DNA of 64,000 bases from an uncultured Tateyamaria sp. (GCF_947487805.1 NZ_CANKXW010000003.1:186001-250000), one strand, 5' to 3'. Positions 35,839 to 45,276 are shown, counted from the stretch's first letter. The notes: generated from the sequence alone by a model not told the origin. Translations and numbers: made by a program.

Positions 35839-36783
35839 TCAGTCGAATGTGATGTCAAAAGCAGCACCTGCGCTGCTGTCGGCCAGTGTGATGCGCCCGC
35901 CGCGCGCCTGCACGAGGCTGCGCACGATGCTGAGGCCCATGCCGGTGCCGCCATCCGCGCGGCGGGTGGTAAAGAACGGGTCGAACACGCGGTCGCGGTT
36001 GCCCGCGCTGATCCCTGCGCCATCGTCCGCGACAGTCAGGCCCACATCCGTCGCCGCAATGCGCAGCGTGCGGGCCCCGTGTTCGGCGGCGTTGCGCGCC
36101 AGCTGGGTCAGGATGGTCGCCAGATCCTGCGCGCTGAGCGGGATTGCCCCGTCCTGCGCCACAGTGACCTGTAGGGGAGTGTCGATGCCGCGAGCGACGT
36201 GCCCAAGCGTGCAGGTGCCCGGCCCAGAGCTGGTGGCGGCCTGCGCGTGGTGGCCCAGATCATCCAGCAGCGCCCGCATCCGCAGCGTCGCGTCGCGGAT
36301 GGTCTGGCGGAGTGCTGCGGCATCGGCGCCGGTGGCGCCATTGTCCAACAGCTCGGCCGCGCCGTGGATGGCGGTCAGGGGCGAGGTCAGTTCATGTGCG
36401 ACGTGATCGGCATAGGCTTTCATGCCCTCGGCACGGCTGTGCAGGCTGTCGCCCATGGCCTGCACGCTGGCGGCCAGCGCGCTGAACTCCGGCGTGCCAA
36501 ACTGGGTCGGCGCATCCGGGGATTGGCCAGCCTTGACCGCGCGGGCGTAGCCCGTCAGCGCGTAGACCGGGCGCAACACCAGACGCCAGAGCAGCACCCC
36601 GAGCACAAGGGTCGCAGCAAGTGCCAGCGCGACGACCAGCCAGACGGCCTCGCCCCAACCCAGCACATTCCCCCACAAACGCAGGGGCACGATGCCCAAA
36701 AGCGGCAGCGCAAAGACCCCGACCAACGCGCCCCCGATGACAAGGGCAAGCGGGGGACGCCATTTCCTTACGATCCCGCGCAT
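35839..36783 (-). CDS. sensor histidine kinase
   Basis: A 314-residue kinase with two transmembrane helices (about 10-33 and 45-67) separated by only about 12 residues, so there is almost no periplasmic sensor. A HAMP-like segment follows (LRPVYALTGYARAVKAG), then the H-box with the phospho-accepting His (DHVAHELTSPLTAIHG, about 127-142), and the G1/G2 boxes DDGAGIS and GTGMGLSIV. It shares 16 bp with the response regulator. The missing sensor loop suggests signal through the membrane, perhaps via the DUF4173 neighbour. Confidence 0.87.
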   Translation of the reverse strand: MRGIVRKWRPPLALVIGGALVGVFALPLLGIVPLRLWGNVLGWGEAVWLVVALALAATLVLGVLLWRLVLRPVYALTGYARAVKAGQSPDAPTQFGTPEFSALAASVQAMGDSLHSRAEGMKAYADHVAHELTSPLTAIHGAAELLDNGATGADAAALRQTIRDATLRMRALLDDLGHHAQAATSSGPGTCTLGHVARGIDTPLQVTVAQDGAIPLSAQDLATILTQLARNAAEHGARTLRIAATDVGLTVADDGAGISAGNRDRVFDPFFTTRRADGGTGMGLSIVRSLVQARGGRITLADSSAGAAFDITFD

Positions 36784-37463
36784 GGACCCATCCGTATGCC
36801 GATCCCATGCACGGTTTCGATGGCGTCGGCGCAGCCTGCTGCGGCCAGCTTGGCCCGCAGGTTGCGCAAGTGGCTGTCCATGGTCCGGTCACTCACACCC
36901 GCATGCGGGCCATAGACCGCGTCCGTCAGCGCAGGGCGCGCGGCCACCCGGTCGGGATGGGCCATCAGGTGGGCGAGGATCTCCATTTCGCGCGCGGTCA
37001 GGGATACGGGCACGCCCCGCACCTCGCACAGATGCCGCGCCCGGTCGATGCGCAGAACACCATGCGCCTGCATCTGGTCACGGGCCGGGGTGCCCCGGCT
37101 CCGCTTGAGGATCGCGGCCACACGCGCGGTCAACTCGCGCGGGGAAAACGGCTTGGTCACATAGTCGTCGCCGCCCATCTCAAATCCCAGCACGCGGTCA
37201 ATCTCGTCCTGCCGCGCGGTCAGGAACAGAACCGGCGTCTGGTCAGTGGCGCGCAGGGCACGGCACAGGGCCAGCCCGTCCATCTCGGGCAGGCCGATGT
37301 CGAGCACGATCAGGTCAAAGCGGCCCGACTGCGCCTTGGCCAGCCCTTCGGCACCGTCGCCCGCCTCGGTCACGCGGTGGCCCGCCTGGGTCAGGCCGAT
37401 GCGCAGGACCGCGCGGATCTGGGGGTCGTCATCCACGACCAGCAAGTGTGTCGTCGCAGTCAT
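36768..37463 (-). CDS. OmpR/PhoB-family response regulator
   Basis: A 231-residue regulator. The receiver domain (1-118) has acidic residues VVDDDPQ, the phosphorylation Asp in LIVLDIGLPEMDG, and Lys in DDYVTKPFSPREL. The C-terminal winged helix (about 128-228) contains LTAREMEILAHLMAHP and SDRTMDSHLRNLRAKL. It is expressed with the downstream kinase (overlap) and with the upstream DUF4173 gene (ATGA overlap). Confidence 0.9.
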   Translation of the reverse strand: MTATTHLLVVDDDPQIRAVLRIGLTQAGHRVTEAGDGAEGLAKAQSGRFDLIVLDIGLPEMDGLALCRALRATDQTPVLFLTARQDEIDRVLGFEMGGDDYVTKPFSPRELTARVAAILKRSRGTPARDQMQAHGVLRIDRARHLCEVRGVPVSLTAREMEILAHLMAHPDRVAARPALTDAVYGPHAGVSDRTMDSHLRNLRAKLAAAGCADAIETVHGIGIRMGPCAGS

Positions 37464-38965
37464 CGTGTAGGGCCGTTCGGGTCAGTCATGGCCGCAAGGC
37501 TATTGCGCACCCGCCAGTTTCGAAAGCCCCATTCGCGCCAGTCGGCCGGGTGAAAGAGTGTCGGGTGGAAATAGTACCGGTCACAGTAATCACGCGACGC
37601 CATCCCGGTCAGCCGTTCGATGGCGGGCATCGCCCCTTCGCTGAGTTCGCACAACATCCGGCGGTCTTCGGGCACGTCACTCGTCAGGTTGTGCTGCGCC
37701 ACGGCGTGATCAAAATTCACGAAGGTGCAGACATAGAGGACAACCGCCCCAAGGAGCGCGCAGCGCGTGGTCATCCATGTCGTCGGGCGGTCCTGCCAGA
37801 TCTGTTGCGCCGTGATACCAAGGCCCACGGCGACCACGCCCATCCAGATATAGGCGGCAAGCCGCAGCCGGGTGAGGCCGAAGCTATCGATATAAAGGTC
37901 AAGCCGCCAGACGGAGGCAAAGACCAGTGCAAGCGTCTGTGCCAGCCACAGCATCATCAGCATCCGTACCACGGGGCGTGCGCCCAGATGGGGCCGCGCG
38001 AGCACGGCAAACAGCCCCGCTAGTAGCGCGGTTGCCAGCAGCGGATAGGCGCCACGGTGGGCATAGGCGGCCGGGCTGATCCCCTCGGGCAGTGCCGCGT
38101 CGCCATAGAGGTACAGCACATCCAGCCCGGTCTGCACCGCAAAGAGCGCGTTGAACGCCACCAGCGACCGCGCCACTGATTGGGCGTTGATCAGGGTGCC
38201 GGAGCGGCGCACCGTTGCCCGAGGGCGGCGGCGCGCGCGCAGCCGTTCGCGCATCCGCCAGGCCACCAGCACGGGCCAGGCTGCGGCACCAAAGATGCCC
38301 CAGAACCAGACGCGCCCCATATCCGGCGCGGGCAGTCGCAGGTCGCCCAGACGCGACAGGGCCTGATCCAGCACCGGGTTCGCCCCGATCAACAGCAGCG
38401 CAAAGAGGGCCGTGGCCCCCAACGGCAGGGCCCATCCCGACACCAGCGTCCGCGCGTCCATGGACCCCACCTCGATCCGGCCCAGTTGGCGCGTGCCTGC
38501 GACGGCGTCGGTCACGGTCTGCACCGGGCCCCACATCCATATCCGCAGCGCCCCACGGACCAGATCGGCGCGGCCAAGACCCGCAAGGGCCGCACAGACC
38601 GCCGACATGCCCGCCACCGCCACCAGCAGTGACAGCGGCTGCACCAGTTCGACCAGCGGCAGCACGGTCAGCACGCTGCCCGCCGCCACGGCCCACCGCA
38701 CGCGCGGCGCAAGCCCCGGCCACGCCACGCCCAACCCGGCCAGCATCACCGCCAGCGACAGTACCGCCAGCGCGAGGCCCGGCATCACGTGCCATACCAG
38801 CACATCCGCCAACGCGATCAGCGCCACCAGAAGCGCGGCAAGGCCCAGATCCCGCCGCCGCTGGATGGCGCGGGGCGCGCGCGGGGCGTCCGTCTCCCGT
38901 CCGCTCAGCCACCATCCGTCCTGTTGCATGGCCAGCGGCACACCGCGTATGCACATTGTCTTCAT
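37460..38965 (-). CDS. DUF4173-family multi-spanning membrane protein
   Basis: A 501-residue membrane protein with roughly ten hydrophobic helices, matching the DUF4173 family (function unknown). It has an N-terminal soluble leader (1-40) rich in Arg, and a C-terminal soluble tail of about 90 residues with CELSEGAMPAIERL and several Trp and Tyr (DYCDRYYFHPTLFH). It leads a three-gene unit with a two-component system. The start at 38965 has GAGGGA at suitable distance; homologues start similarly. Confidence 0.78.
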   Translation of the reverse strand: MKTMCIRGVPLAMQQDGWWLSGRETDAPRAPRAIQRRRDLGLAALLVALIALADVLVWHVMPGLALAVLSLAVMLAGLGVAWPGLAPRVRWAVAAGSVLTVLPLVELVQPLSLLVAVAGMSAVCAALAGLGRADLVRGALRIWMWGPVQTVTDAVAGTRQLGRIEVGSMDARTLVSGWALPLGATALFALLLIGANPVLDQALSRLGDLRLPAPDMGRVWFWGIFGAAAWPVLVAWRMRERLRARRRPRATVRRSGTLINAQSVARSLVAFNALFAVQTGLDVLYLYGDAALPEGISPAAYAHRGAYPLLATALLAGLFAVLARPHLGARPVVRMLMMLWLAQTLALVFASVWRLDLYIDSFGLTRLRLAAYIWMGVVAVGLGITAQQIWQDRPTTWMTTRCALLGAVVLYVCTFVNFDHAVAQHNLTSDVPEDRRMLCELSEGAMPAIERLTGMASRDYCDRYYFHPTLFHPADWREWGFRNWRVRNSLAAMTDPNGPTR

Positions 38966-39140
38966 CACTTGATCCCTCGTGTTTTATGGTTCTGGGCGCC
39001 GGTATGGCGAGCGCATGTGCACGGATGTGCGGACCGGTTGTGCAGAAGTTGTGCAGGCGCGCTGGCGCAGCGGCACCGCTTGCCAAACGGCGCGGGCCAT
39101 GCCACTTCGGGTGTCTGCACATGTCCGAAAGGATCCCCCG

Positions 39141-40142
39141 ATGCACCAGACGACCACAGACAGCCAGACCGCCCACACCGCGCAGTTGCCGCAGGTGACG
39201 GAACCGCGCAACCCCGGCCAGCCGCTCGACATGGACTGGATCAGGCGGGTGCAGGCCAACACCTCGGCCATTGAACGCCGCTGTGCCACCCTGCCCGGTC
39301 GCCGGTCGATCAAGAAGGACCATCAGGCCGCATGGCTCTTGAAAGCCGTGAGCCTGATCGACCTGACCACCCTGTCGGGCGACGACACCGAACGGCGCGT
39401 GCAGCGCCTCTGTGCCAAGGCCCGCCAGCCTGTGCGCCCAGAGATGCTGGAAGCGCTGGGCATGCCCGGCCTGACCACCGGGGCGGTCTGCGTCTATCAC
39501 GAGATGATCCCTGCCGCCGTGACGGCGCTGCGCGGCTCGGGCATTCCTGTGGCGGCTGTGTCCACCGGCTTTCCGGCCGGTCTGTCGCCCTTTCCCCTGC
39601 GCTTGCAGGAAATCCGCGACAGCGTTGCCGCGGGTGCGTCCGAGATCGACATCGTGATCTCGCGCCGCCACGTACTGGAGGGAAATTGGCAGGCGATTTA
39701 TGACGAGATGGCACAGATGCGCGCGGCCTGCGGGGATGCCCACGTCAAGGCGATCCTCGCCACGGGCGAGCTGGGCACGCTGCGCAACGTGGCGCGGGCG
39801 TCGCTGGTGTGCATGATGGCGGGCGCGGATTTCATCAAGACTTCGACCGGCAAGGAAAGCGTCAACGCCACCCTGCCCGTCAGCCTTGTGATGATCCGCG
39901 CGATCCGCGACTTTTATGACCAAACCGGGCACCGTGTGGGCTACAAACCCGCAGGCGGGATTTCCAAGGCCAAGGACGCGCTGGTCTACCTGAGCCTGAT
40001 CAAGGAGGAACTGGGCGACCGCTGGCTGATGCCCGACCTCTTCCGCTTTGGCGCGTCGTCGCTCTTGGGCGATATCGAACGCCAGTTGGAACACCACCTG
40101 ACCGGCGCCTATTCCGCCGGCTACCGCCACGCAATCGGCTGA
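39141..40142 (+). CDS. deoC: deoxyribose-phosphate aldolase
   Basis: A 333-residue class I aldolase that cleaves 2-deoxyribose-5-phosphate to acetaldehyde and glyceraldehyde-3-phosphate in nucleoside catabolism. The Schiff-base Lys is in FIKTSTGKESVNATL, and the second conserved Lys in GYKPAGGISKAKDA. It is longer than E. coli DeoC because of a 70-residue N-terminal extension. Start at 39141 with AAAGGA. It lies 18 bp upstream of an ALDH16-type dehydrogenase, which could oxidise the acetaldehyde produced. Confidence 0.92.
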   Translation: MHQTTTDSQTAHTAQLPQVTEPRNPGQPLDMDWIRRVQANTSAIERRCATLPGRRSIKKDHQAAWLLKAVSLIDLTTLSGDDTERRVQRLCAKARQPVRPEMLEALGMPGLTTGAVCVYHEMIPAAVTALRGSGIPVAAVSTGFPAGLSPFPLRLQEIRDSVAAGASEIDIVISRRHVLEGNWQAIYDEMAQMRAACGDAHVKAILATGELGTLRNVARASLVCMMAGADFIKTSTGKESVNATLPVSLVMIRAIRDFYDQTGHRVGYKPAGGISKAKDALVYLSLIKEELGDRWLMPDLFRFGASSLLGDIERQLEHHLTGAYSAGYRHAIG

Positions 40143-40160
40143 CGGAAAGGGATCACGGAC

Positions 40161-42500
40161 ATGACCGTCAAAGACATATTCGAGTCCATGGACTACGGCA
40201 CCGCCCCCGAAGCTGCGGGCGAGGCGCTGAAATGGATCGCCGACCGCGGCGGTATCGCGGGCCACTACATCAACGGCCAGTGGGGCCCGCTGCGCGACGA
40301 TTTTGCGTCCCGCAATCCGGCCACCGGCGACAAGCTGGCAGGCGTCACCAAAGGTACGGCGGACGAGGTCGCTACCGCCGTCGCCGCCGCGCGCAAGGCC
40401 CAACCCGCCTGGGCCAAATCGGGCCACACCCGCGCCCGCGTCCTCTATGCCATTGCCCGCTTGATGCAGAAACACAGCCGTCTGCTGGCCGTCATGGAAA
40501 CGCTCGACAACGGCAAACCGATCCGCGAAAGCCGCGACATCGATGTGCCCCTGGCGATCCGGCATTTCTACCACCACGCGGGCTTTGCCCAGTTGATGGA
40601 CGACACCCTGCCCGACCGCGTGCCGCTGGGCGTCTGCGGCCAGATCATCCCGTGGAACTTCCCCCTGCTGATGCTGGCGTGGAAGATCGCGCCCGCACTG
40701 GCCATGGGCAACACCGTTGTTCTGAAGCCCGCCGAATACACGTCACTCTCGGCGATGGTCTTTGCCGAAATCTGCACCGAGGCGGGCGTGCCCCCCGGTG
40801 TCGTGAACATCGTCACGGGCGATGGCGACACGGGTGCTGCTCTGGTCGATGCGGACGTGGACAAAATCGCCTTTACAGGCTCCACCGCCGTGGGCCGCCG
40901 CATCCGCGAGGCCACCGCAGGCACGGGCAAGGCGCTGACGCTCGAACTGGGCGGCAAATCCCCCTATATCGTCTTTGACGACGCTGATCTGGATTCAGCC
41001 GTCGAAGGGCTGGTCGACGCCATCTGGTTCAACCAGGGCCAGGTGTGCTGTGCCGGGTCGCGCCTCTTGGTGCACGAACCCGTGGCCGACGCTTTCTATG
41101 CCAAACTGCGCACGCGCATGGACAAACTGCGCATCGGCGACCCGCTGGACAAAAGCATCGACGTGGGCGCGGTGGTCGATCCGGTCCAGCTCGACACCAT
41201 CACACGGATGGTCGAGGGCAACACCGCCGGCGACACCTATCAGGCCCAGACACCCCTGCCCGAGACAGGCTGCTACTATGCGCCTACGCTCATCACCGGC
41301 CTCAACACCGCCGACACGCTAATGCAGGAAGAGATCTTTGGCCCGGTCCTCGTCTCCACCACCTTCCGCACGCCATCCGAAGCGGTCGAACTTGCCAACA
41401 ACACCCGCTACGGGCTGGCCGCGACGCTGTGGACCGAGAATGTGAACCTGGCCCTGGATATCGCGCCAAAACTGGCCGCAGGCGTGGTCTGGGTGAACGC
41501 CACCAACCTCTTTGACGCCGCCGCGGGCTTTGGCGGCGTGCGCGAAAGCGGGTTCGGACGTGAAGGCGGCTGGGAAGGGCTCATGGCCTACACCAAGCCC
41601 GCAGGCAAAGCCAAACCGGTCAAACCCATCGCTGCCTTCACCGGCGATGCCGCTCCCGCAGGTGCACTGGACCGCACCGCGAAACTCTATATCGGCGGCA
41701 AACAGGCACGCCCCGACGGCGGCTATTCCCGCAATGTCTACGGCAAGAACGGTGCGCTTCTGGGCCAGACCAGCCTCGCCAACCGCAAGGACCTGCGCAA
41801 CGCCGTAGAAGCCGCCGCCGCAGCCAAGGGGTGGGCCAGGACCTCCGGCCACCTGCGCGCGCAAATCCTCTACTACATCGCCGAAAACCTCTCCGCCCGC
41901 GCCGATGAATTCGCCGCGCGCCTCAACGCGCTCCAGGGCGGACGCAACGGCGACAAAGAGGTCGACGCATCAATCCAGCGCCTCTTTACCTATGCCGCGT
42001 GGGCCGACAAATACGATGGCGCAGCCAAGGGCGTGCCCCTGCGCGGCGTGGCGCTTACGATGAACGAACCCACCGGCATCATCGCGGCACTCTGCCCCGA
42101 CGAGGCACCGCTGCTGGGCCTCATCTCCTGCATGGCGCCTGCCATCGCCATGGGCAACCGGGTCATCCTCGCCGCCTCGCAACCCTTCCCGCTGGCGGCC
42201 ACCGACTTCTACCAGGTGCTCGACACGTCCGACGTGCCCGGCGGCGTCGTCAACATCCTGACAGGCGATCACGCCGACCTCGCGCCGCATATGGGCAAGC
42301 ACCTCAATATCGACGCCGTCTGGTCCTTCTCGGGCAGCGACCTCTCGGCCACCATCGAACACGCCGCCGCGGGCAACCTTAAACGCACATGGGTCAACGC
42401 AGGCATGGCGCGCGACTGGTTCGGCCCCGAGGGCGAAGGCAAACCCTTCCTCCAAGCCGCCACAGAAATCAAAACCGTCTGGATCCCCTACGGCGAATAG
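40161..42500 (+). CDS. dual-domain aldehyde dehydrogenase, ALDH16 family
   Basis: A 779-residue protein made of two ALDH modules. The first (about 1-490) is complete: catalytic Cys in FNQGQVCCAGSR, general-base Glu in LELGGKSPYIV, Asn in IPWNFPLLM. The second (about 500-779) is truncated and lacks the catalytic Cys, the hallmark of the ALDH16 family whose bacterial structure was solved from a Loktanella (Rhodobacterales). The downstream module stabilises an interlocked dimer. Its position after deoC suggests acetaldehyde as substrate. A REP-like hairpin follows the stop. Confidence 0.88.
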   Translation: MTVKDIFESMDYGTAPEAAGEALKWIADRGGIAGHYINGQWGPLRDDFASRNPATGDKLAGVTKGTADEVATAVAAARKAQPAWAKSGHTRARVLYAIARLMQKHSRLLAVMETLDNGKPIRESRDIDVPLAIRHFYHHAGFAQLMDDTLPDRVPLGVCGQIIPWNFPLLMLAWKIAPALAMGNTVVLKPAEYTSLSAMVFAEICTEAGVPPGVVNIVTGDGDTGAALVDADVDKIAFTGSTAVGRRIREATAGTGKALTLELGGKSPYIVFDDADLDSAVEGLVDAIWFNQGQVCCAGSRLLVHEPVADAFYAKLRTRMDKLRIGDPLDKSIDVGAVVDPVQLDTITRMVEGNTAGDTYQAQTPLPETGCYYAPTLITGLNTADTLMQEEIFGPVLVSTTFRTPSEAVELANNTRYGLAATLWTENVNLALDIAPKLAAGVVWVNATNLFDAAAGFGGVRESGFGREGGWEGLMAYTKPAGKAKPVKPIAAFTGDAAPAGALDRTAKLYIGGKQARPDGGYSRNVYGKNGALLGQTSLANRKDLRNAVEAAAAAKGWARTSGHLRAQILYYIAENLSARADEFAARLNALQGGRNGDKEVDASIQRLFTYAAWADKYDGAAKGVPLRGVALTMNEPTGIIAALCPDEAPLLGLISCMAPAIAMGNRVILAASQPFPLAATDFYQVLDTSDVPGGVVNILTGDHADLAPHMGKHLNIDAVWSFSGSDLSATIEHAAAGNLKRTWVNAGMARDWFGPEGEGKPFLQAATEIKTVWIPYGE

Positions 42501-42550
42501 CCCTTCCTTTCGCCACAAATACCTCGGGGTTTGGGGCAGCGCCCCAAGAA
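42501..42550 (+). repeat. REP-like hairpin repeat, copy 2
   Basis: Same unit as 2441-2490: cccttcctttcgc lead, aaatacctcgggg, then the 7-3-7 stem ttggggc-agc-gccccaa. The two outer stem base pairs differ from copy 1 in a compensatory way. It starts one base after the ALDH16 stop. Confidence 0.75.
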
Positions 42551-42577
42551 AAAAACCCCCGCGCACAGCGCGGGGGT
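42548..42577 (-). terminator. rho-independent terminator of the M16 peptidase operon
   Basis: On the reverse strand a 9-bp stem (cccccgcgc/gcgcggggg, loop tgt) is followed by ttttttt. It ends the long reverse-strand transcription unit. Its T-tract directly abuts the REP-like repeat. Confidence 0.88.
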
Positions 42578-42601
42578 CAAACATCGCGTGTGCGTCAGCA
42601 C

Positions 42602-43933
42602 TCAATTGGCGACGGTGCTCTCCAATCCGACCGGTTGGCCCACCACGACAAAATGCAGACCCTCGGGATCCAGCAACTCACCCGCCACGCGTCTCACATC
42701 CTCCAGCGTCACTGCCTCGACCTTTTCGTTGCGGGTGGCGATGTAGTCGATGGGCAGGCCCAGCATCTGCATTCCCACCATGATCCGCGCAATCGGACCG
42801 TTGCCATCGAAGCGCAGCGGGTAGGCCCCGGTCACATAGGTCTTGGCAGCATCGAGCTCTTCCTGCGTCACACCTTCGGCCGCTGCACGCGCCCACTCGT
42901 CGCGGATCACCGATACCGCTTCGGCCACGCGCTCATTGGCTGAGGCCACTTGCCCTTGGAACGTCGCCGCGTGGTCCTGCGGCACGAGGAAGGAATAGAC
43001 ACCATAGGTCAGACCCCGCTTTTCGCGCACTTCGGTCATCAGGCGGCTTTCGAACCCGCCCGCCCCCAGCACCTGGTTCAGCACCCGCGCGGCAAAGAAA
43101 TCCGGGTCGTCCTGTTCGATCCCGCGCTGGCCAAAGATGGCCACCGATTGCGGCGTGTCAAAGGGCACGACCGTCGTGCCGCCTTCGATCAGGATCTCCG
43201 CCGGGCCGGGCAGTGGCGCGCCGTTATCAGGCAGCGCCCCCAACAGCGTGTCCAGAAGCGGCCCCAACTCTTCAGGGGTGATATCACCCACGGCACCCAC
43301 GTAGAGCCTGTCCTTGGCAAACACCGCCTTGTGCGCGGCCAGCATATCGTCACGGGTCAGCGCACTCACACTCTCGATCGTGCCGCGGTAATTCGAGCCG
43401 TAGGGATGATCACCATAGGCCATCCTGTCGAAGGTGGCGCGCGCGATCTCGTCGGGATCCTTGGCATCCGACCGCAACCCGGTCAGGACCTGCCCCCGCA
43501 CCCGGTCAAGCGCTGTCTGTTCGAATGTCGGCTCAATGATCGACTGGCGCAGCAGGTCGACCGCCGCGTCGCGGTTTTCCGACAGGAACCGCGCAGAGAC
43601 GGACAGCGCATCGTCACCAATGTCATAATCAAAGGACGCAGCCAGCCGTTCCAGTTCGCGGGCAAAGCCGCGTGCGTCCAGATCCCCAGCCCCTTCCTCG
43701 AGCAGGCCGGTCATCAGGTTGATGGCGCCACGCTTGCCCGGCGCATCCAGCGACGCCCCACCCCGGAAACGCAGCTCCAGCGCCATGAACGGAATCGACG
43801 GCTCTTGTACCAGCCAGGCGGTGATGCCACCGGGGCTAACCACCTCGGTGATCTCGACCTCGGCCCGCGCCGGCAAGGCCGCCGCCAGTGCCACCATCAC
43901 GACCCCCAGAACACGTGTCACGATCCGGTTCAT
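42602..43933 (-). CDS. M16 peptidase, probable non-catalytic partner
   Basis: A 443-residue exported protein with a signal peptide (about 1-24, ALAAALPARA). It has the M16 (pitrilysin/MPP) fold but no HxxEH zinc motif; in the corresponding place is RGAINLMTGLLEEGAG. The C-terminal half has VREKRGLTYGVYSFLV, the substrate-binding R/Y element of M16B partners. It should pair with the catalytic gene immediately upstream in the same operon, as alpha and beta subunits of mitochondrial processing peptidase do. ATGA overlap. Confidence 0.87.
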   Translation of the reverse strand: MNRIVTRVLGVVMVALAAALPARAEVEITEVVSPGGITAWLVQEPSIPFMALELRFRGGASLDAPGKRGAINLMTGLLEEGAGDLDARGFARELERLAASFDYDIGDDALSVSARFLSENRDAAVDLLRQSIIEPTFEQTALDRVRGQVLTGLRSDAKDPDEIARATFDRMAYGDHPYGSNYRGTIESVSALTRDDMLAAHKAVFAKDRLYVGAVGDITPEELGPLLDTLLGALPDNGAPLPGPAEILIEGGTTVVPFDTPQSVAIFGQRGIEQDDPDFFAARVLNQVLGAGGFESRLMTEVREKRGLTYGVYSFLVPQDHAATFQGQVASANERVAEAVSVIRDEWARAAAEGVTQEELDAAKTYVTGAYPLRFDGNGPIARIMVGMQMLGLPIDYIATRNEKVEAVTLEDVRRVAGELLDPEGLHFVVVGQPVGLESTVAN

Positions 43934-45276
43934 TGTGTCACCTCCTCGGTCTCTGGTCGGGTCAGCCAGCCGGTCACTGACGCATTCCGGTTCAGCACCA
44001 TGCGCGCGGCCTCCATGATCTCGTCACTGGTGATCGATTGCAGGACATCGGGCCAGGCCTGGATATCCTCGACCGTCAGGCCCACGGACATCGCCGCGCC
44101 ATAGCGCCGGGCGATCCCGTCCACGTTGTCGCGTTCATAGATTTCATTGGCGCGCAGCTGGTACTTGATCCGCTCCAGCAGGTCCTCGTCCACGCCGTCC
44201 TCGAGGAACCGCGCAAGCGTCTCGTCCATCGCGTCCTCGACCTCTTGCAGGGACAGGCCGGGCACAGGCACGACCACCACGTCAAAGGTCGTTTCATCCA
44301 GCGACACGCCCCGATAGAACGCGCCCGAGAACACGGCCTTCTGCTCCTCGAACTGCAACTTTTCCGTCATGTAGCTGGTCTGCCCACCGCCCAGCACCTC
44401 GGCCAGCAGGGTCAGCGCCGCCGCCGCACGTTGATCGCCGGGGTCACGCTCGGGCGCGAGGTAGGACCGGCTGACATATTCCTGCGCCACCCGCGCATCG
44501 CGGTAAATCAGGCGGCGCTCGGCGGTCTGTGGCGGCTCGGCGCTGCGCACGCGTTCGGGCAGGTCAGGGTTGGCAGGGATCACCCCGTAATAGGTCTCGG
44601 CCAGCGAGCGGACCTCTTCGGGGTCGACATCGCCGGACACCACGAGGATCGCATTGTTGGGGTAGTAATAAGTATCGTAGAACCCCAGCGCATCGGCCTT
44701 GTCCAATGTCTCCATCTCGTGACGCCAGCCGATGATCGGTACGCCGTAACGGTGATTGAGATATTGCGCCGCGTTCATCTGTTCCGAAAACAGCGCGCGG
44801 GGGTTGCTGTCGGTGCGTTGATTGCGCTCCTCCAGAATCACGTCACGTTCGGTTGCCACGTTCTGGTCGGTAAAGTTGATGTTGCGCATCCGGTCGGCCT
44901 CCATGCGCATCATCAACTCCAGCCGGTCCGCCGCGACCCGCTGGAAATAGGCGGTGTAGTCATAGCTGGTGAACGCATTGTCGCGCCCGCCATTGGCCGC
45001 GACGACTGCGGAAAACTCGCCATCCTTCAGCGTATCGGTCGCCTTGAACAGCAGGTGTTCCAGAAAATGTGCGACGCCGGACGAACCCACGGGTTCATCC
45101 GCCGAACCGGCCTTGTACCAGACCATGTGCTGCACGACCGGGGCGCGATTGTCTTCGACGACAACGACCTGCATGCCGTTGTCCAGCTCAAAGGTGGTGA
45201 CATCCGCCGCCAAGGCCGCCACCGGCAGGGCGACAGACAGGGCGAGCCCGGACAGGGCGGTACGCAATCGGTTCAT
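43930..45276 (-). CDS. M16 zinc metallopeptidase, catalytic subunit
   Basis: A 448-residue exported protease with a signal peptide (about 1-23). The inverted zinc motif HxxEH is present as GVAHFLEHLLFKAT (about 73-86), with the downstream Glu about 77 residues later in RDVILEERNQR. Paired with the M16 homologue lacking zinc ligands, it forms a two-component periplasmic peptidase. It lies 95 bp downstream of the DUF3035 lipoprotein gene. Confidence 0.9.
   Translation of the reverse strand: MNRLRTALSGLALSVALPVAALAADVTTFELDNGMQVVVVEDNRAPVVQHMVWYKAGSADEPVGSSGVAHFLEHLLFKATDTLKDGEFSAVVAANGGRDNAFTSYDYTAYFQRVAADRLELMMRMEADRMRNINFTDQNVATERDVILEERNQRTDSNPRALFSEQMNAAQYLNHRYGVPIIGWRHEMETLDKADALGFYDTYYYPNNAILVVSGDVDPEEVRSLAETYYGVIPANPDLPERVRSAEPPQTAERRLIYRDARVAQEYVSRSYLAPERDPGDQRAAAALTLLAEVLGGGQTSYMTEKLQFEEQKAVFSGAFYRGVSLDETTFDVVVVPVPGLSLQEVEDAMDETLARFLEDGVDEDLLERIKYQLRANEIYERDNVDGIARRYGAAMSVGLTVEDIQAWPDVLQSITSDEIMEAARMVLNRNASVTGWLTRPETEEVTQ

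Noticed and set aside
37899-40577. 892-codon reverse frame over deoC and the DUF4173 gene
   Set aside because: Antisense to deoC and overlapping another frame of the DUF4173 gene; low-complexity Gly/Ala/Arg content.
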